From contig NZ_JBBEXE010000009.1 of the NCBI RefSeq assembly GCF_037645805.1, forward strand, positions 1 to 64,000: DNA of 64,000 bases, read 5' to 3'. This document shows, one piece after another, positions 17,927 to 27,644 of this stretch (position 1 is the stretch's first letter; each line of letters begins with the position of its first letter). The position numbers and the translations under genes were made by a program. This stretch comes from Leptobacterium_A meishanense (GTDB taxonomy: Bacteria > Bacteroidota > Bacteroidia > Flavobacteriales > Flavobacteriaceae). The notes beneath the pieces were generated by a model. It was not told the origin of the DNA. It saw only the letters and a list, made by a program, of their open reading frames with translations, and ran no database searches.

Positions 17927-18538
17927 CTATAATATTTGCATTTCTAATTTTTCAATGGCAGTTAAAAAATTTGCTGTGTATTTTCTTGAGATAGGAACTT
18001 CCATATTTAATAAATCCATCTCTACTTTATACCCTTGACTATTCCCTTTAATTTTAAAAACGTTCATTAAATTGATGATGAATGATCTGTGAACCCGTAT
18101 CAATGGGAAGCTTAATTGCTTTTCAAAAGAGGATAGGCTCCCTCTAAATAATTTTCTTTCAATATTATTGTTTTTAAGGTAATAAATACAAGAATAATTG
18201 TCTTCACTTTTAATAAAAAGTAAATCTTTATGCTGTAAATAAAGAACCTCTCTTCCATTAGCCGAGACTAATTTTATTTTTCCTTTAGAGGGTATTGGTG
18301 TTGAACTTTTCTGATGCTTTTTTTTATAATTGACATAAAATAATATAAGTATTAGAGCTCCTGCAGCATATGGCAATGTATTAAGAAGCATCTTGAGATA
18401 TGCCTGCCATGAAGCCTTTGATAAATCAAAAGAGATATTTTGAATAAGAAATACGAATGTTACTATAATGAACGGAACTAAAAAATACCATAGGATTGTA
18501 GTAGGTTTCTTTTTTACATATGCTAACTTAATATCCAT
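17927..18538 (-). CDS. Membrane-anchored LytTR-domain transcriptional regulator
   Basis: This 203-residue protein has two N-terminal transmembrane helices (about residues 15-32 and 50-68) and a C-terminal LytTR DNA-binding domain (about 90-200; LLFIKSEDNYSCIYYL, IRVHRSFIINLMNVFKI, VPISRKY). There is no receiver domain, so it is not a standard response regulator; a membrane-derived signal presumably controls it. No histidine kinase gene is adjacent. Target genes are unknown; a long non-coding region lies upstream. Confidence 0.87.
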   Translation of the reverse strand: MDIKLAYVKKKPTTILWYFLVPFIIVTFVFLIQNISFDLSKASWQAYLKMLLNTLPYAAGALILILFYVNYKKKHQKSSTPIPSKGKIKLVSANGREVLYLQHKDLLFIKSEDNYSCIYYLKNNNIERKLFRGSLSSFEKQLSFPLIRVHRSFIINLMNVFKIKGNSQGYKVEMDLLNMEVPISRKYTANFLTAIEKLEMQIL

Positions 18539-19026
18539 CTTTTGAAATTTTAAACATATTATTTTTGTGGTTTAACCGTAAAAAATAATTATTAGCACAA
18601 AAGAAAATCATAAAAAGATCAAAAACATTGACATATGACAAGAAATAATTAAATAAAGGGATGAATTTTAAGAATAATATTAATGTTATTTACCCCTTTA
18701 TTGTTTTTTATACCCCATAACCCTTGTTTTTGTCTCTAAGTATTGATTTTTTCACATCAAAATTGATGGATGATCTTTTGATTATAAAATAACCTTTTTT
18801 TTGCACCAATATCACTATCCCATGTTTTAACTTTTCCTTCTAAATTTATGTTCTAATAATAAAATCAATTTCTGTTTTTTCTCTTTGCCAACCCTACTAG
18901 TAAGATTTAAAATGCTTTTTACTTCTTTATAGTCTTTATTTTGTGCCAATAATGCCAGAAAGCATATCGGGATAAATTTTAAAAAAAAATATTTAATTTA
19001 TGAATATCTTTATTCAAATTTATTCA
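18539..19026. other. Non-coding AT-rich region between divergent genes
   Basis: About 490 bases separate the LytTR gene from mazG. No convincing gene, tRNA, repeat array or stable hairpin is seen. TTATTTTG at 18936-18943 is one mismatch from the -7 consensus and might serve mazG. LytTR-type regulators often bind their own upstream region, but no direct-repeat pair was recognised. Confidence 0.5.
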
Positions 19027-19800
19027 ATGAACACTAAAGAAGAGCAACTCAAGGCATTTGAACGTTTGTTAATTATAATGGATGAATTACGCGAAAAATG
19101 CCCTTGGGACCGTAAACAAACATTCCAAACACTAAGGCACCTTACCATAGAAGAAACTTATGAATTAGGGGATGCGATTTTAGAAAATAATTTACAGGAG
19201 ATCAAAAAAGAATTAGGAGATTTGCTGTTACATATTGTGTTTTATGCAAAAATAGGAAGTGAAACAAATAGTTTTAATATAGCTGATGTAGCAAATACTA
19301 TTTGCGATAAACTTATAGCCCGCCACCCGCATATATATGGAGAAGTAGAAGTAGAAAATGAAGAGGAAGTAAAACGGAATTGGGAAAACCTGAAATTGAA
19401 AGAAGGCAAAAAAAGTGTTCTGGAAGGGGTTCCTCAAAGTTTGCCGGCGTTGGTAAAGGCCAATCGGATACAAGACAAAGTAGCCGGTATCGGTTTTGAC
19501 TGGGAGGTCCCGGAGCAGGTATGGGAAAAATTAAAAGAAGAATTATCTGAATTTCAGGAAGAAATCGAATCAGGCGATCCTGAAAAAATAGAAGCTGAGT
19601 TTGGCGATGTATTGTTTTCGATGATCAACTATGCACGATTTTTAAAAATCAATCCGGAGAACGCATTAGAAAGAACCAATAAAAAGTTCATTAAACGATT
19701 TCAATATCTTGAAAATAAGGCTACTGAAAAAGGAAAAAAACTAAGAGAGATGTCGCTGACAGAAATGAATGTATTTTGGGAAGAAGCTAAGAAAATATAG
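19027..19800 (+). CDS. mazG: Nucleoside triphosphate pyrophosphohydrolase MazG
   Basis: This protein of about 257 residues hydrolyses NTPs and dNTPs to monophosphates, a house-cleaning role. It has two MazG repeats: the first with CPWDRKQTFQTLRHLTIEETYELGDAI and KKELGDLLLHIVFYA, the second with ELSEFQEEIE and EAEFGDVLFSMINYARF, giving the EExxE/ExxD metal sites. The start at 19027 (MNTKEEQ) is preferred over the ATG at 19000, which would add a hydrophobic leader unusual for MazG. Confidence 0.93.
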   Translation: MNTKEEQLKAFERLLIIMDELREKCPWDRKQTFQTLRHLTIEETYELGDAILENNLQEIKKELGDLLLHIVFYAKIGSETNSFNIADVANTICDKLIARHPHIYGEVEVENEEEVKRNWENLKLKEGKKSVLEGVPQSLPALVKANRIQDKVAGIGFDWEVPEQVWEKLKEELSEFQEEIESGDPEKIEAEFGDVLFSMINYARFLKINPENALERTNKKFIKRFQYLENKATEKGKKLREMSLTEMNVFWEEAKKI

Positions 19801-19833
19801 CTGTTCTTTCTGATTAAAAGTTTCAGAACTGTG

Positions 19834-19841
19834 TATCTTTG
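19834..19841 (+). promoter_or_regulatory. -7 promoter element of MATE gene
   Basis: TATCTTTG matches TAnnTTTG exactly, 15 bases before the start at 19857. Confidence 0.5.
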
Positions 19842-19856
19842 CCGTTTCATAGTCAC

Positions 19857-21230
19857 ATGCCACTAACACAATACACCAAAGAATTCCGGTATAATTTACA
19901 ATTGGCATACCCTGTCATATTAGGAATGTTAGGACATACCTTTGTTGCTTTTGCAGACAATATCATGGTAGGGCAATTAGGAACTGCAGAATTGGCTGCT
20001 GTATCGTTAGGGAATAGTTTCATTTTTATTGCGATGTCATTAGGCATAGGTTTTTCAACAGCTATAACACCTCTGGTTGCAGAAGCGGATGCCGAAAAGA
20101 ATGTAGCTAAAGGAAAGGCTGCACTAAAACACGGACTTCTTCTATGTACAACATTAGGGATTGTTTTATTTCTGTTGATTATGCTATCTAAACCACTCAT
20201 GTATTACATGAATCAACCAAAAGAAGTGATAGCATTAGCTTTGCCTTATATGGATTTGGTAGCATTATCACTTATTCCATTAGTAATGTTTCAAGCGTTT
20301 AAACAATTCTCAGAGGGGCTATCTCAAACTAAATACCCCATGTATGCTACAGTACTGGCTAATGTTATAAATATAGGCCTTAATTATGTGCTTATTTTTG
20401 GACATTTTGGAGCACCAAAATTAGGGATTATCGGAGCAGCTATAGGAACCCTAGTATCTCGCATTGTAATGCTTTCCTATTTATGGTGGTTGCTACAACG
20501 AAAAGAAAAGTTTCATGTTTATGTTACACATTTTAACTTTGGGGTTGTGAAGAAATCAGTGTTAAGGAAGATTATAGGTTTAGGGTTTCCTTCAGCGATG
20601 CAGATGTTTTTTGAAGTAGCCATTTTTACAGCAGCAATATGGTTGAGCGGTGTACTAGGGAAAAACCCTCAAGCGGCAAACCAAATTGCTTTAAACCTAG
20701 CTAGTATGACTTTTATGGTAGCCATGGGGCTTAGTGTAGCCTCTATGGTCCGGGTGGGAAATCAAAAAGGGCTAAAGAACTTTTCAGAACTCCGTAGAAT
20801 TGCATTGTCGGTCTTTCTGCTCACTTTAATATTGGAAATTCTTTTTGCAACATTTTTCCTTGTTTTTAAGGATCTATTGCCAACAATTTATTTGGACGAA
20901 CACGATTTGTTAAATCAAGTAGATAATTTTGAAGTGATCACCATTGCTTCCCAATTATTGCTGATTGCTGCTTTTTTCCAGATATCAGATGGTATACAAG
21001 TAGTTGTATTAGGAGCCTTACGAGGGCTTCAAGATGTAAAAATACCTACATTTATAACATTTATTGCATATTGGGTTATAGGATTTCCGATATCTTTCTA
21101 TTTAGGACTGTATACAAATATGGGAAGTATGGGGATTTGGATAGGGCTTTTAGCTGGTTTGACAGCTTCAGCAATAATGCTTTATATACGATTTGATTTA
21201 TTGACGAAAAGGCTTATTAAAGCACTGTAA
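19857..21230 (+). CDS. MATE-family multidrug efflux transporter (NorM-like)
   Basis: This protein of about 457 residues has twelve predicted helices and MATE signatures such as PVILGMLGHTFVAFADNIMVGQLGTAELAAVSLGNS near the start and the matching FPSAMQMFFEVAIFTAAIW in the second half. MATE proteins export cationic drugs or metabolites in exchange for Na+ or H+. The ATG at 19857 is used because it follows the promoter element; an in-frame TTG upstream overlaps that element. Confidence 0.92.
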   Translation: MPLTQYTKEFRYNLQLAYPVILGMLGHTFVAFADNIMVGQLGTAELAAVSLGNSFIFIAMSLGIGFSTAITPLVAEADAEKNVAKGKAALKHGLLLCTTLGIVLFLLIMLSKPLMYYMNQPKEVIALALPYMDLVALSLIPLVMFQAFKQFSEGLSQTKYPMYATVLANVINIGLNYVLIFGHFGAPKLGIIGAAIGTLVSRIVMLSYLWWLLQRKEKFHVYVTHFNFGVVKKSVLRKIIGLGFPSAMQMFFEVAIFTAAIWLSGVLGKNPQAANQIALNLASMTFMVAMGLSVASMVRVGNQKGLKNFSELRRIALSVFLLTLILEILFATFFLVFKDLLPTIYLDEHDLLNQVDNFEVITIASQLLLIAAFFQISDGIQVVVLGALRGLQDVKIPTFITFIAYWVIGFPISFYLGLYTNMGSMGIWIGLLAGLTASAIMLYIRFDLLTKRLIKAL

Positions 21231-21251
21231 ATTATAATTTATACATACACT

Positions 21252-21482
21252 ATGGACCTTCCAAAATTTTTATTAGGGGACAATACGGATTATCCGGATG
21301 CCATCTTTATTGTTCATACTGACTTCCCTCGTTTTGTTATTAATTTAGTAGATGATAATGTAGAATGGCTAGAGGATTTAGATCCTTCTGAAAAAAAAGA
21401 GTTAGAAGAAGAGATGGTAGCACTCATCAATGAAGCAACCGGATTTTATGACCGGGAGTTGCAACGCTATGAAGAACAATAA
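21252..21482 (+). CDS. Small conserved acidic protein, unknown function
   Basis: This 76-residue soluble protein is rich in Asp and Glu (LEDLDPSEKKELEEEM) with a predicted helical C-terminus. No motif was recognised. It sits 21 bases after the MATE gene and 11 bases before the PAP2 gene, all in one direction, so it is probably co-transcribed with them. It is called a real gene because of the tight packing and normal codon use. Confidence 0.7.
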   Translation: MDLPKFLLGDNTDYPDAIFIVHTDFPRFVINLVDDNVEWLEDLDPSEKKELEEEMVALINEATGFYDRELQRYEEQ

Positions 21483-21493
21483 AGAAATAAACT

Positions 21494-22078
21494 ATGTTAG
21501 AAAGACTGATTGCGTATGACAAAGAATTATTCATCTTCCTTAACAATTTGGGAAGTGAGCCATGGGATGGTTTTTGGCTGCTTGTAACTGATAAATGGAC
21601 ATCCATACCGCTTTATATAGTTTTACTGGTGCTATCATTTCAAAAATTAGGATTCAAACGTACGTTGGTGGTTATAGTATCAGTAGTGGTAATGATTATA
21701 GTAACGGATCAATTAGCAAATGTATTTAAATATGGAGTTGCCCGGCTAAGGCCGTGTCATGATGAAACAGTGATGAACAGTATGCGTTTAGTAAAAGCAT
21801 ATTGTGGAGGGAAATTCAGTTATTTTTCGGCACACGCAGCCAATTCATTTGCTGTAGCCACGTTCTTTGCAATCTTATTCAGACCCTATGTTAAATGGTT
21901 TTCTGTAGTATTAGTTATATGGGCATTAATGGTTGCTTATAGCCGTATCTATATTGGAGTACATTTTCCTATGGACATTATTACCGGAATAAGTGTAGGG
22001 TTATTAATAGGGTGGCTATTTTTTATTTTGGTTCAAAAAATTAACGATAAAATAATTAGGACAAACAAAACTAGCTAA
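21494..22078 (+). CDS. PAP2-family membrane phosphatase
   Basis: This 194-residue protein with five or six helices carries the three PAP2 motifs: KYGVARLRPCHDE (KxxxxxxRP), SAHAANSF (PSGH-type with the catalytic His) and SRIYIGVHFPMDI (SRxxxxxHxxxD). Family members dephosphorylate undecaprenyl diphosphate or lipid phosphates. The neighbouring convergent operon is a lipid glycosylation cluster, which fits a lipid-carrier role. Its stop overlaps the stop of the convergent gene by 4 bp. Confidence 0.9.
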   Translation: MLERLIAYDKELFIFLNNLGSEPWDGFWLLVTDKWTSIPLYIVLLVLSFQKLGFKRTLVVIVSVVVMIIVTDQLANVFKYGVARLRPCHDETVMNSMRLVKAYCGGKFSYFSAHAANSFAVATFFAILFRPYVKWFSVVLVIWALMVAYSRIYIGVHFPMDIITGISVGLLIGWLFFILVQKINDKIIRTNKTS

Positions 22079-22746
22079 GCATTTTTCTCGAAAATGTGTT
22101 TGTTGAATGGGTTTAGAAAAATAAGAAGAAAAATAACGGCAAAAGCCAATTCATACACCTCCCATTTTCTACTTGACGGGTTTAAGGCCACCAATGCGGT
22201 TCCAACCATAAAAGCAATAGTGTGATGCCAATGGACAACTGGTACTGCAAACTCATCAGCCAATTTTTTCAGCCAATTTACTTTTCGGTAGAGTAGTGGG
22301 GTAACTATTAAATATAAAACCATCACTACCATCAATAATTGACTAAAGATGATTTTGTTGAGTTTTTTTCCACCTACAACAAGATTGTGTAAGTTGGTTT
22401 CCCCCTGCGCATTGTTTTCTTGAAAGAATGTTCCAGATTCTATTTCAAAAATACGCTGTCCCCATGAAATTTCTTCACCTGCTGCAAAAAAGAACAAGAC
22501 AATAAAAACAAAAGTCCCAAATTTCCAGAGTAGCTTTTTAGACTTCCAAAAGGAAAAAAGATGCCATATGGACAAAAGACTAACACAAAACAGCATTAAG
22601 GCAGTGGTCCATTCTACAGGCCCATCTTCAACTGTAAAAACAGTGTCAAAATAAGCAATGTCTTTAAAGCCAAGGTATAGCCCTATTGAGAAAACAACTA
22701 AAAGAAAGAAATAACCAATACGTTCTGTTTTTGTAAATGTTTGCAT
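22075..22746 (-). CDS. Multi-pass membrane protein, unknown function
   Basis: This 223-residue protein has about six or seven hydrophobic helices. A charged periplasmic-type segment between helices includes EEISWGQRIFEIESG, with conserved-looking Glu and Trp residues. No family was firmly recognised. It is the last gene of the four-gene operon with GT2, LAB_N and GT39 proteins, 2 bases after the GT39 stop, so a role in the same lipid modification is inferred from position only. Confidence 0.72.
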   Translation of the reverse strand: MQTFTKTERIGYFFLLVVFSIGLYLGFKDIAYFDTVFTVEDGPVEWTTALMLFCVSLLSIWHLFSFWKSKKLLWKFGTFVFIVLFFFAAGEEISWGQRIFEIESGTFFQENNAQGETNLHNLVVGGKKLNKIIFSQLLMVVMVLYLIVTPLLYRKVNWLKKLADEFAVPVVHWHHTIAFMVGTALVALNPSSRKWEVYELAFAVIFLLIFLNPFNKHIFEKNA

Positions 22747-22748
22747 AC

Positions 22749-24386
22749 TTATTTTTTTACAATATAATATTGACTGACCAACCTTTTTTTATAGCCTTTT
22801 TGCTCCGAAGAAGATGTTTTGTTTAAATCAAACGTTTCTTCTAAAATCAAAGTGTGATTTTTACCAAAGATACGTTTAAATTCATTTTCTTCATGGAGAG
22901 TTACTAAAACCCCAAAAGCAGTATCACTTGGAACCGTAATTTGCTCATCTTGTTTTAAAACAGGGATAGCTCTCCCATAATACCAAACCATTTCAGGAGC
23001 AATTTCTCCATAATTGTAGACAGTAAGTCGATTAGTTGTAGTTTTTTGATAAAGGAGGTTGATATTTTTATGGTCTTTATTTACATGGAAGGCTTTTGAA
23101 ATAGGAATTCCAAATACCGTAATGCTCATAATAAATCCAATAGATAAGAAAAAAAGTAACGTTATATTCTTTTTTCTCAATTGATAGATTATACTGATCC
23201 CAATAATGAATAATATAGTAGCCATTATTACAAAATTTAACCATTCATTATTGATTTTTTCATTAAACATAAAGTACCCGGCAAAAGGAAAAACAATTCC
23301 AATAGCTGCAATTATTGCAAAATGAAAATATATTGGAAACTTTTCTTTCCAGTCGGTTATATTTTTAAATTCTCGGATCAAATATTCTATGTAAAATCCA
23401 ATATTAATAGCTAACGGAATTAACACAGGGACTAGATAACGGCTTTTCTTTTCCGGAATAATGGATAATAAAACAACAACGCTGATAGTCCATAAGAAAG
23501 AAAATAAATAACCTTTTTTATTACTCACTTTATTTTTTAAGTACGGATATAACAAACTTACGAATGCAGGAATTGTCCAGATGCCACTTTGTGTAAAGAA
23601 ACTCCAATAATAATAGAAAGGCCGGATGTTATAACTTCCCCAATTACCTGTTTCTTTTTTGGTAATGGCCAGAAAAGCTTCCGGGTCAGCAATACGGACA
23701 TAAACAAACCACCAACTACTAATTAAAATAGTGGCAATTAGAAAAACTATAAAAGCGCCCCACTTTCCTTTAAAACTTGAAAACCTGAATGTAACCCCAT
23801 AGGCAATTAAAAAAGGAAGGAAGAGCCCGTAGAGTGAAATAGGCCCTTTGCTCATAAAAGACAACCCTATGAACAAAGCAGCTAATAGGGCATTTCTCCA
23901 TAATTTCTTGTGATGTTGAAAAAACTGAAATAAAAAATAGATGCCGGTCAGCATAAAACCATGTGTATAAATGTCCCATGGTGCTTCTATAGTAATAGCG
24001 ATAATATAAAAAGAAGTCATTATAACAAGCCCGTTTATGAGACTGTGCTTTTTGTCATTTAGTAATTTTAAAGAGAAAAAACACAATACTAGCACAAGCA
24101 TTATAGCCATAAGAGCTGTAGGAAGACGTAATGCATAACTATTATCGATTCCAAATAAATATGCCGCAATTGCAGTTAACCATGTGGGCAATGGAGGTTT
24201 TTCATACCTTGGAAAATCATTCATCGTAGTTAAAAGCCAATTTCCTTCAGTCACCATTTCCCTTGCAGAAATGAAATTACGAGCTTCCATGATGGAAACT
24301 GGTAAAATATGTAGATTGAACAAAAAAATACATGCCCCCACAATGAGAACAGTCTTTATAGGATTATGAAAAAACCATTTAACCAT
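22749..24386 (-). CDS. GT39/ArnT-like membrane glycosyltransferase
   Basis: This 545-residue protein has at least eleven helices. The N-terminal periplasmic loop carries EARNFISAREMVTEGNW and YEKPPLPTWL, the signature of ArnT/PMT-type transferases that use a polyprenyl-phosphate sugar donor. In E. coli ArnT adds aminoarabinose to lipid A; the acceptor here is unknown. The gene overlaps the LAB_N gene by 8 bp. A GT2 enzyme that would make the donor is encoded two genes upstream. Confidence 0.88.
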   Translation of the reverse strand: MVKWFFHNPIKTVLIVGACIFLFNLHILPVSIMEARNFISAREMVTEGNWLLTTMNDFPRYEKPPLPTWLTAIAAYLFGIDNSYALRLPTALMAIMLVLVLCFFSLKLLNDKKHSLINGLVIMTSFYIIAITIEAPWDIYTHGFMLTGIYFLFQFFQHHKKLWRNALLAALFIGLSFMSKGPISLYGLFLPFLIAYGVTFRFSSFKGKWGAFIVFLIATILISSWWFVYVRIADPEAFLAITKKETGNWGSYNIRPFYYYWSFFTQSGIWTIPAFVSLLYPYLKNKVSNKKGYLFSFLWTISVVVLLSIIPEKKSRYLVPVLIPLAINIGFYIEYLIREFKNITDWKEKFPIYFHFAIIAAIGIVFPFAGYFMFNEKINNEWLNFVIMATILFIIGISIIYQLRKKNITLLFFLSIGFIMSITVFGIPISKAFHVNKDHKNINLLYQKTTTNRLTVYNYGEIAPEMVWYYGRAIPVLKQDEQITVPSDTAFGVLVTLHEENEFKRIFGKNHTLILEETFDLNKTSSSEQKGYKKRLVSQYYIVKK

Positions 24387-25002
24387 CCTGCTTTTTTATA
24401 ATTAGAAGGTTTCTTGTATAAATAATAATACCTAATGCATGGCCTGCAAATAAAACAGGGTCTTTTCGGATAATGGCATAGGTCAATATTAAAGAAGACC
24501 CAATAAGACTTAATAGCCAGAACCCAAACGGCAAACTGGATTCTTTTCTTTTCTCAGAATAAAACCATTGGTACACAAAGCGTAGTGTAAAGATAATTTG
24601 TGCTACGCTACCTAAAATTAATAGCCATAATGGGATGGCATCATTCTTAAAAAAATCATTTAAATCGTACGCATTGTTATTGTATCCGTATATGACAACT
24701 AAAACAGGGAACACCCACAAGAAAATTCGAAAAAACCTTGGGAGCTTTATCCACTCTCCCTGGAGCTGAAGATTTCGTATATATATAAAATAAGTAAGTG
24801 TCTGCCCAAGCATAATGGCAAAATCATCGCGAAGCCAGCCATATATAAACAGTAAAAAAGAAGCTAATAGACTGAATTTCCAAAAAATTTTTGGAGTTAG
24901 TACCTTCTTGCTTTTTTCGGAAACAATCCATTGAATAAGTATTCTACTTGAAAAAAGGATTTGTGCTAAAAAACCAATGGTGTATATAATCCAATCACTC
25001 AT
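24379..25002 (-). CDS. LAB_N (lipid-A-disaccharide synthase N-terminal) domain membrane protein
   Basis: This 207-residue protein contains two copies of the short LAB_N membrane module, IGFLAQILFSSRILIQWIVSEK near the start and LGSVAQIIFTLRFVYQWFYSEK in the second half. The LpxB catalytic glycosyltransferase domain is absent, so it is not a lipid-A-disaccharide synthase. Proteins of this type accompany GT2/GT39 pairs and are thought to act as small flippase-like or scaffold units, which is inference. It abuts the GT2 gene directly. Confidence 0.85.
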   Translation of the reverse strand: MSDWIIYTIGFLAQILFSSRILIQWIVSEKSKKVLTPKIFWKFSLLASFLLFIYGWLRDDFAIMLGQTLTYFIYIRNLQLQGEWIKLPRFFRIFLWVFPVLVVIYGYNNNAYDLNDFFKNDAIPLWLLILGSVAQIIFTLRFVYQWFYSEKRKESSLPFGFWLLSLIGSSLILTYAIIRKDPVLFAGHALGIIIYTRNLLIIKKQDG

Positions 25003-25716
25003 TTATCCTTTCTTATCAATTTGGTAGTTGATGTATTTTTTTTTCATCCATAAATAGGCAAAACAATCCATTAAAGGCCCAAGCAAACGGTTCCATAAGC
25101 CAAAATTTGCTTTTCCGGCAATTCTAGGAAAGTGCCTGACGGGGATTTGGATGATTTTACCATTTTGCAGTAGTATCATGGCAGGAAGAAAACGGTGCAG
25201 CCCCCTGAACATGGGAATGCGTTTTGCATACTCAGTTTTAATAACTTTTAAGGGGCATCCGGTATCGTCCATACCATCGTGTGTAAAAGCACGCCGTATG
25301 CCATTTGCTATAATGGAAGACATATTTTTCACAAAAGAATCTTTTCTGTCAGCCCGGACACCGGTAACCAAATCATATTCTCCAATGTATTCTAGTAGAA
25401 GATTAAAATCTTCCGGAGAAGTTTGTAAATCAGCATCTATATAACCAGTCAATTCAGTATCTACATAATCAATTCCCGCTTTAATTGCAGCACTTAAGCC
25501 ACAATTCTTGGCAAACTGTATAAAATTAAAATCCAGGTTTCTATGGCATATAACTTCAATCAGCTCTTGACTATTGTCTTTAGAACCGTCATTTACAAAA
25601 AGTACCTTGGTTTTTCGGGAAGCTATTTTAAGATAATTGGAAAGTTCCTGCTCTACACGTTTTAAATTTTCCTCTTCATTATAGACCGGAATAATGATGG
25701 TAAACTCGTAATTCAT
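25003..25716 (-). CDS. GT2-family polyprenyl-phosphate glycosyltransferase
   Basis: This 237-residue glycosyltransferase 2 has IIPVYNEEENLKRVEQEL at the N-terminus, the nucleotide-sugar motif VNDGSKDNS and the metal-binding GYIDADLQTSPED. The size and motifs fit the ArnC/dolichyl-phosphate-mannose-synthase group. No C-terminal transmembrane helices are present, unlike ArnC. It likely charges undecaprenyl phosphate with a sugar for the downstream GT39 protein. It is the first gene of the operon. Confidence 0.9.
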   Translation of the reverse strand: MNYEFTIIIPVYNEEENLKRVEQELSNYLKIASRKTKVLFVNDGSKDNSQELIEVICHRNLDFNFIQFAKNCGLSAAIKAGIDYVDTELTGYIDADLQTSPEDFNLLLEYIGEYDLVTGVRADRKDSFVKNMSSIIANGIRRAFTHDGMDDTGCPLKVIKTEYAKRIPMFRGLHRFLPAMILLQNGKIIQIPVRHFPRIAGKANFGLWNRLLGPLMDCFAYLWMKKKYINYQIDKKG

Positions 25717-25773
25717 TCTTTGAGATGACTAATTATGCAAATGTATTCTTTTTATATGAAACATAAACAGACA

Positions 25774-26844
25774 TTACTTCCCATTATATATTTTAAGAAG
25801 TTCGTTAGCAGCTTCAAATGGAGACACTTCGCCTTTTTCAATACGCTCTAGTTGTTTTTTTAAAGCAGGTTTTATTTTGGGGTGGTTATAAAAATTGGTT
25901 TTCAGTTGCCCCTCTATAGTTTGTATAAGCCAATAGTTGTTTTGTTGTGCTCGTCGGCGATGAAAATGGCTGCTTGATTTATTGTGAACTATAAAACTAT
26001 CGATGAGTCCCCACGCTTCCTTAATCCCTTTTTTATCTAGGGCTGAGCATGTAGTTACTTTGGGGGTCCAACCATTTTCTTTTGGAGGATATAAATGTAA
26101 AGCTCTTGCAAGCTCTCCTTTTGCACGTTGTGCATTTTTAATGTTTTCACCGTCAGCTTTATTGATAATGATAGCATCGGCCATTTCCATAATCCCCCGT
26201 TTGATGCCCTGTAGTTCATCACCTGCCCCTGCAAGTTTTAATAACAGAAAAAAATCAACCATGCTATGAACAGCTGTTTCACTTTGTCCAACCCCCACTG
26301 TTTCTACAATGATCGTATCAAAACCAGCTGCTTCACATAAAATAATAGCTTCCCGGGTCTTGCGTGCCACCCCTCCTAAGGAATCTCCGGAAGCAGAAGG
26401 CCTTATATAAGCATTCTCATCTTTCACCAGTTCTTCCATTCGGGTTTTATCCCCTAAAATACTTCCTTTAGTTATAGAACTGCTAGGGTCTATAGTGAGT
26501 ACAGCTACCTTTTTTCCTATAGTTGTCAAATACTTTCCAAAAGCTTCAATAAAAGTACTTTTGCCTACTCCCGGAACACCGGTGATACCAATTCTAATGG
26601 ATTTGTTTGCATATGGAAGGCATTTACGAATGACTTCCGAAGCTTTTTGTGCATGGTCCGGATGTGTGCTCTCAATAAGTGTAATGGCTCTGCTGAGCAT
26701 TACCTTATCATGATTTAAGATACTTGAAACCAACATTTTTACTGAAGGCTGATTTCTTCGGGCAACAGAATTGTTAGATACGGAAGAAAAAGATTGTTCT
26801 TTTTCTTCTTTAGCTGATGATGAAAGATGTTTTTTTACACTCAA
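25774..26844 (-). CDS. meaB: Methylmalonyl-CoA mutase-associated GTPase MeaB
   Basis: This 356-residue G3E GTPase has Walker A GVPGVGKST (about residue 87), LTIDPSSS, the GDKTRMEEL segment, ETVGVGQSE and NKADG. MeaB protects adenosylcobalamin-dependent methylmalonyl-CoA mutase and gates its cofactor loading. The mutase genes are not in the window. It lies 2 bases after the DUF2911 gene stop and is probably co-transcribed with it. About 45 residues of N-terminal Ser-rich extension precede the conserved domain. Confidence 0.92.
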   Translation of the reverse strand: MSVKKHLSSSAKEEKEQSFSSVSNNSVARRNQPSVKMLVSSILNHDKVMLSRAITLIESTHPDHAQKASEVIRKCLPYANKSIRIGITGVPGVGKSTFIEAFGKYLTTIGKKVAVLTIDPSSSITKGSILGDKTRMEELVKDENAYIRPSASGDSLGGVARKTREAIILCEAAGFDTIIVETVGVGQSETAVHSMVDFFLLLKLAGAGDELQGIKRGIMEMADAIIINKADGENIKNAQRAKGELARALHLYPPKENGWTPKVTTCSALDKKGIKEAWGLIDSFIVHNKSSSHFHRRRAQQNNYWLIQTIEGQLKTNFYNHPKIKPALKKQLERIEKGEVSPFEAANELLKIYNGK

Positions 26845-26846
26845 AA

Positions 26847-27398
26847 TTATTTTAAGATAGGTACTTTTACTTTAGTTTGATCCCATGAGAACGTTAAATA
26901 AACATCCTCATTTTCTTCAAATGCGATGGTAAATTGTTCTAAAAAAGTGGGAAGTGTTTCCACAGGCACATTAATGGTAACAGCATCATACTCAGGGTTT
27001 CTAGAGGGAACTCCACCATAACCAACCCCCCAACCATACATTTTATCATTGAAAATAACAGCCCATTCATTTTCATTAGGAATGGTCCAGAGCGTATATT
27101 TTCCTGCTTTTAGTGTTTTGTCACCAATAGAAAGGTCTTTATTGGTTTTAAAAACAGTAGCCTCGTTTGCTCCTGTACGCCATACTTGACCATAAGGAAT
27201 TAATCCCCCAAAAATATCCCTTCCTTTTTTGTAGGGCCTGCTATAGGTGATAGAGAGTTCAGTTTCACCTTGGTTAAAAGTTACGGTTTCTTCCGGACTA
27301 TGTTTTTTGGTTTGGGTTTGCATATATTTAAAAAGGCCAAAGACACCAACTCCTAATATTAAGACTATGATGATAGCCCATTTTACTGTTTTATTCAT
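26847..27398 (-). CDS. DUF2911-domain membrane-anchored protein
   Basis: This 183-residue protein has an N-terminal helix (residues 7-25) and a beta-rich DUF2911 domain (SITYSRPYKKGRDIFGGLIPYGQVWRTGANEAT, GKYTLWTIPNENEWAVIFN). The domain is widespread in Bacteroidota envelopes with no known activity. It heads a two-gene unit with meaB. The 246 bases to the divergent ECF gene are AT-rich with no other feature seen. Confidence 0.85.
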   Translation of the reverse strand: MNKTVKWAIIIVLILGVGVFGLFKYMQTQTKKHSPEETVTFNQGETELSITYSRPYKKGRDIFGGLIPYGQVWRTGANEATVFKTNKDLSIGDKTLKAGKYTLWTIPNENEWAVIFNDKMYGWGVGYGGVPSRNPEYDAVTINVPVETLPTFLEQFTIAFEENEDVYLTFSWDQTKVKVPILK

Positions 27399-27644
27399 AT
27401 ACTTTTTTAAGATTAATTACTTTTTGTAAAAATACTTAAAAACAGATAGTTTTTTCAAGTATTTCGGATGATAGTTTTAAAAGTAAAAGAAACGTAATAG
27501 GAATCTTATCATTACTTAGGGTAACTATCACTATATAAAATATGTTTGGTATCAAGGTAAAAAAAATATATCTTTTTGCAACACTTCTAAAAAAGACTCG
27601 TCTTTAGAGGTGAATAGTAATTGTAACCACCAGAAACAGCCGGC

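Noticed and set aside
24379..25002. LpxB lipid-A-disaccharide synthase
   Set aside because: Only the short LAB_N membrane modules are present; the catalytic glycosyltransferase domain is absent.
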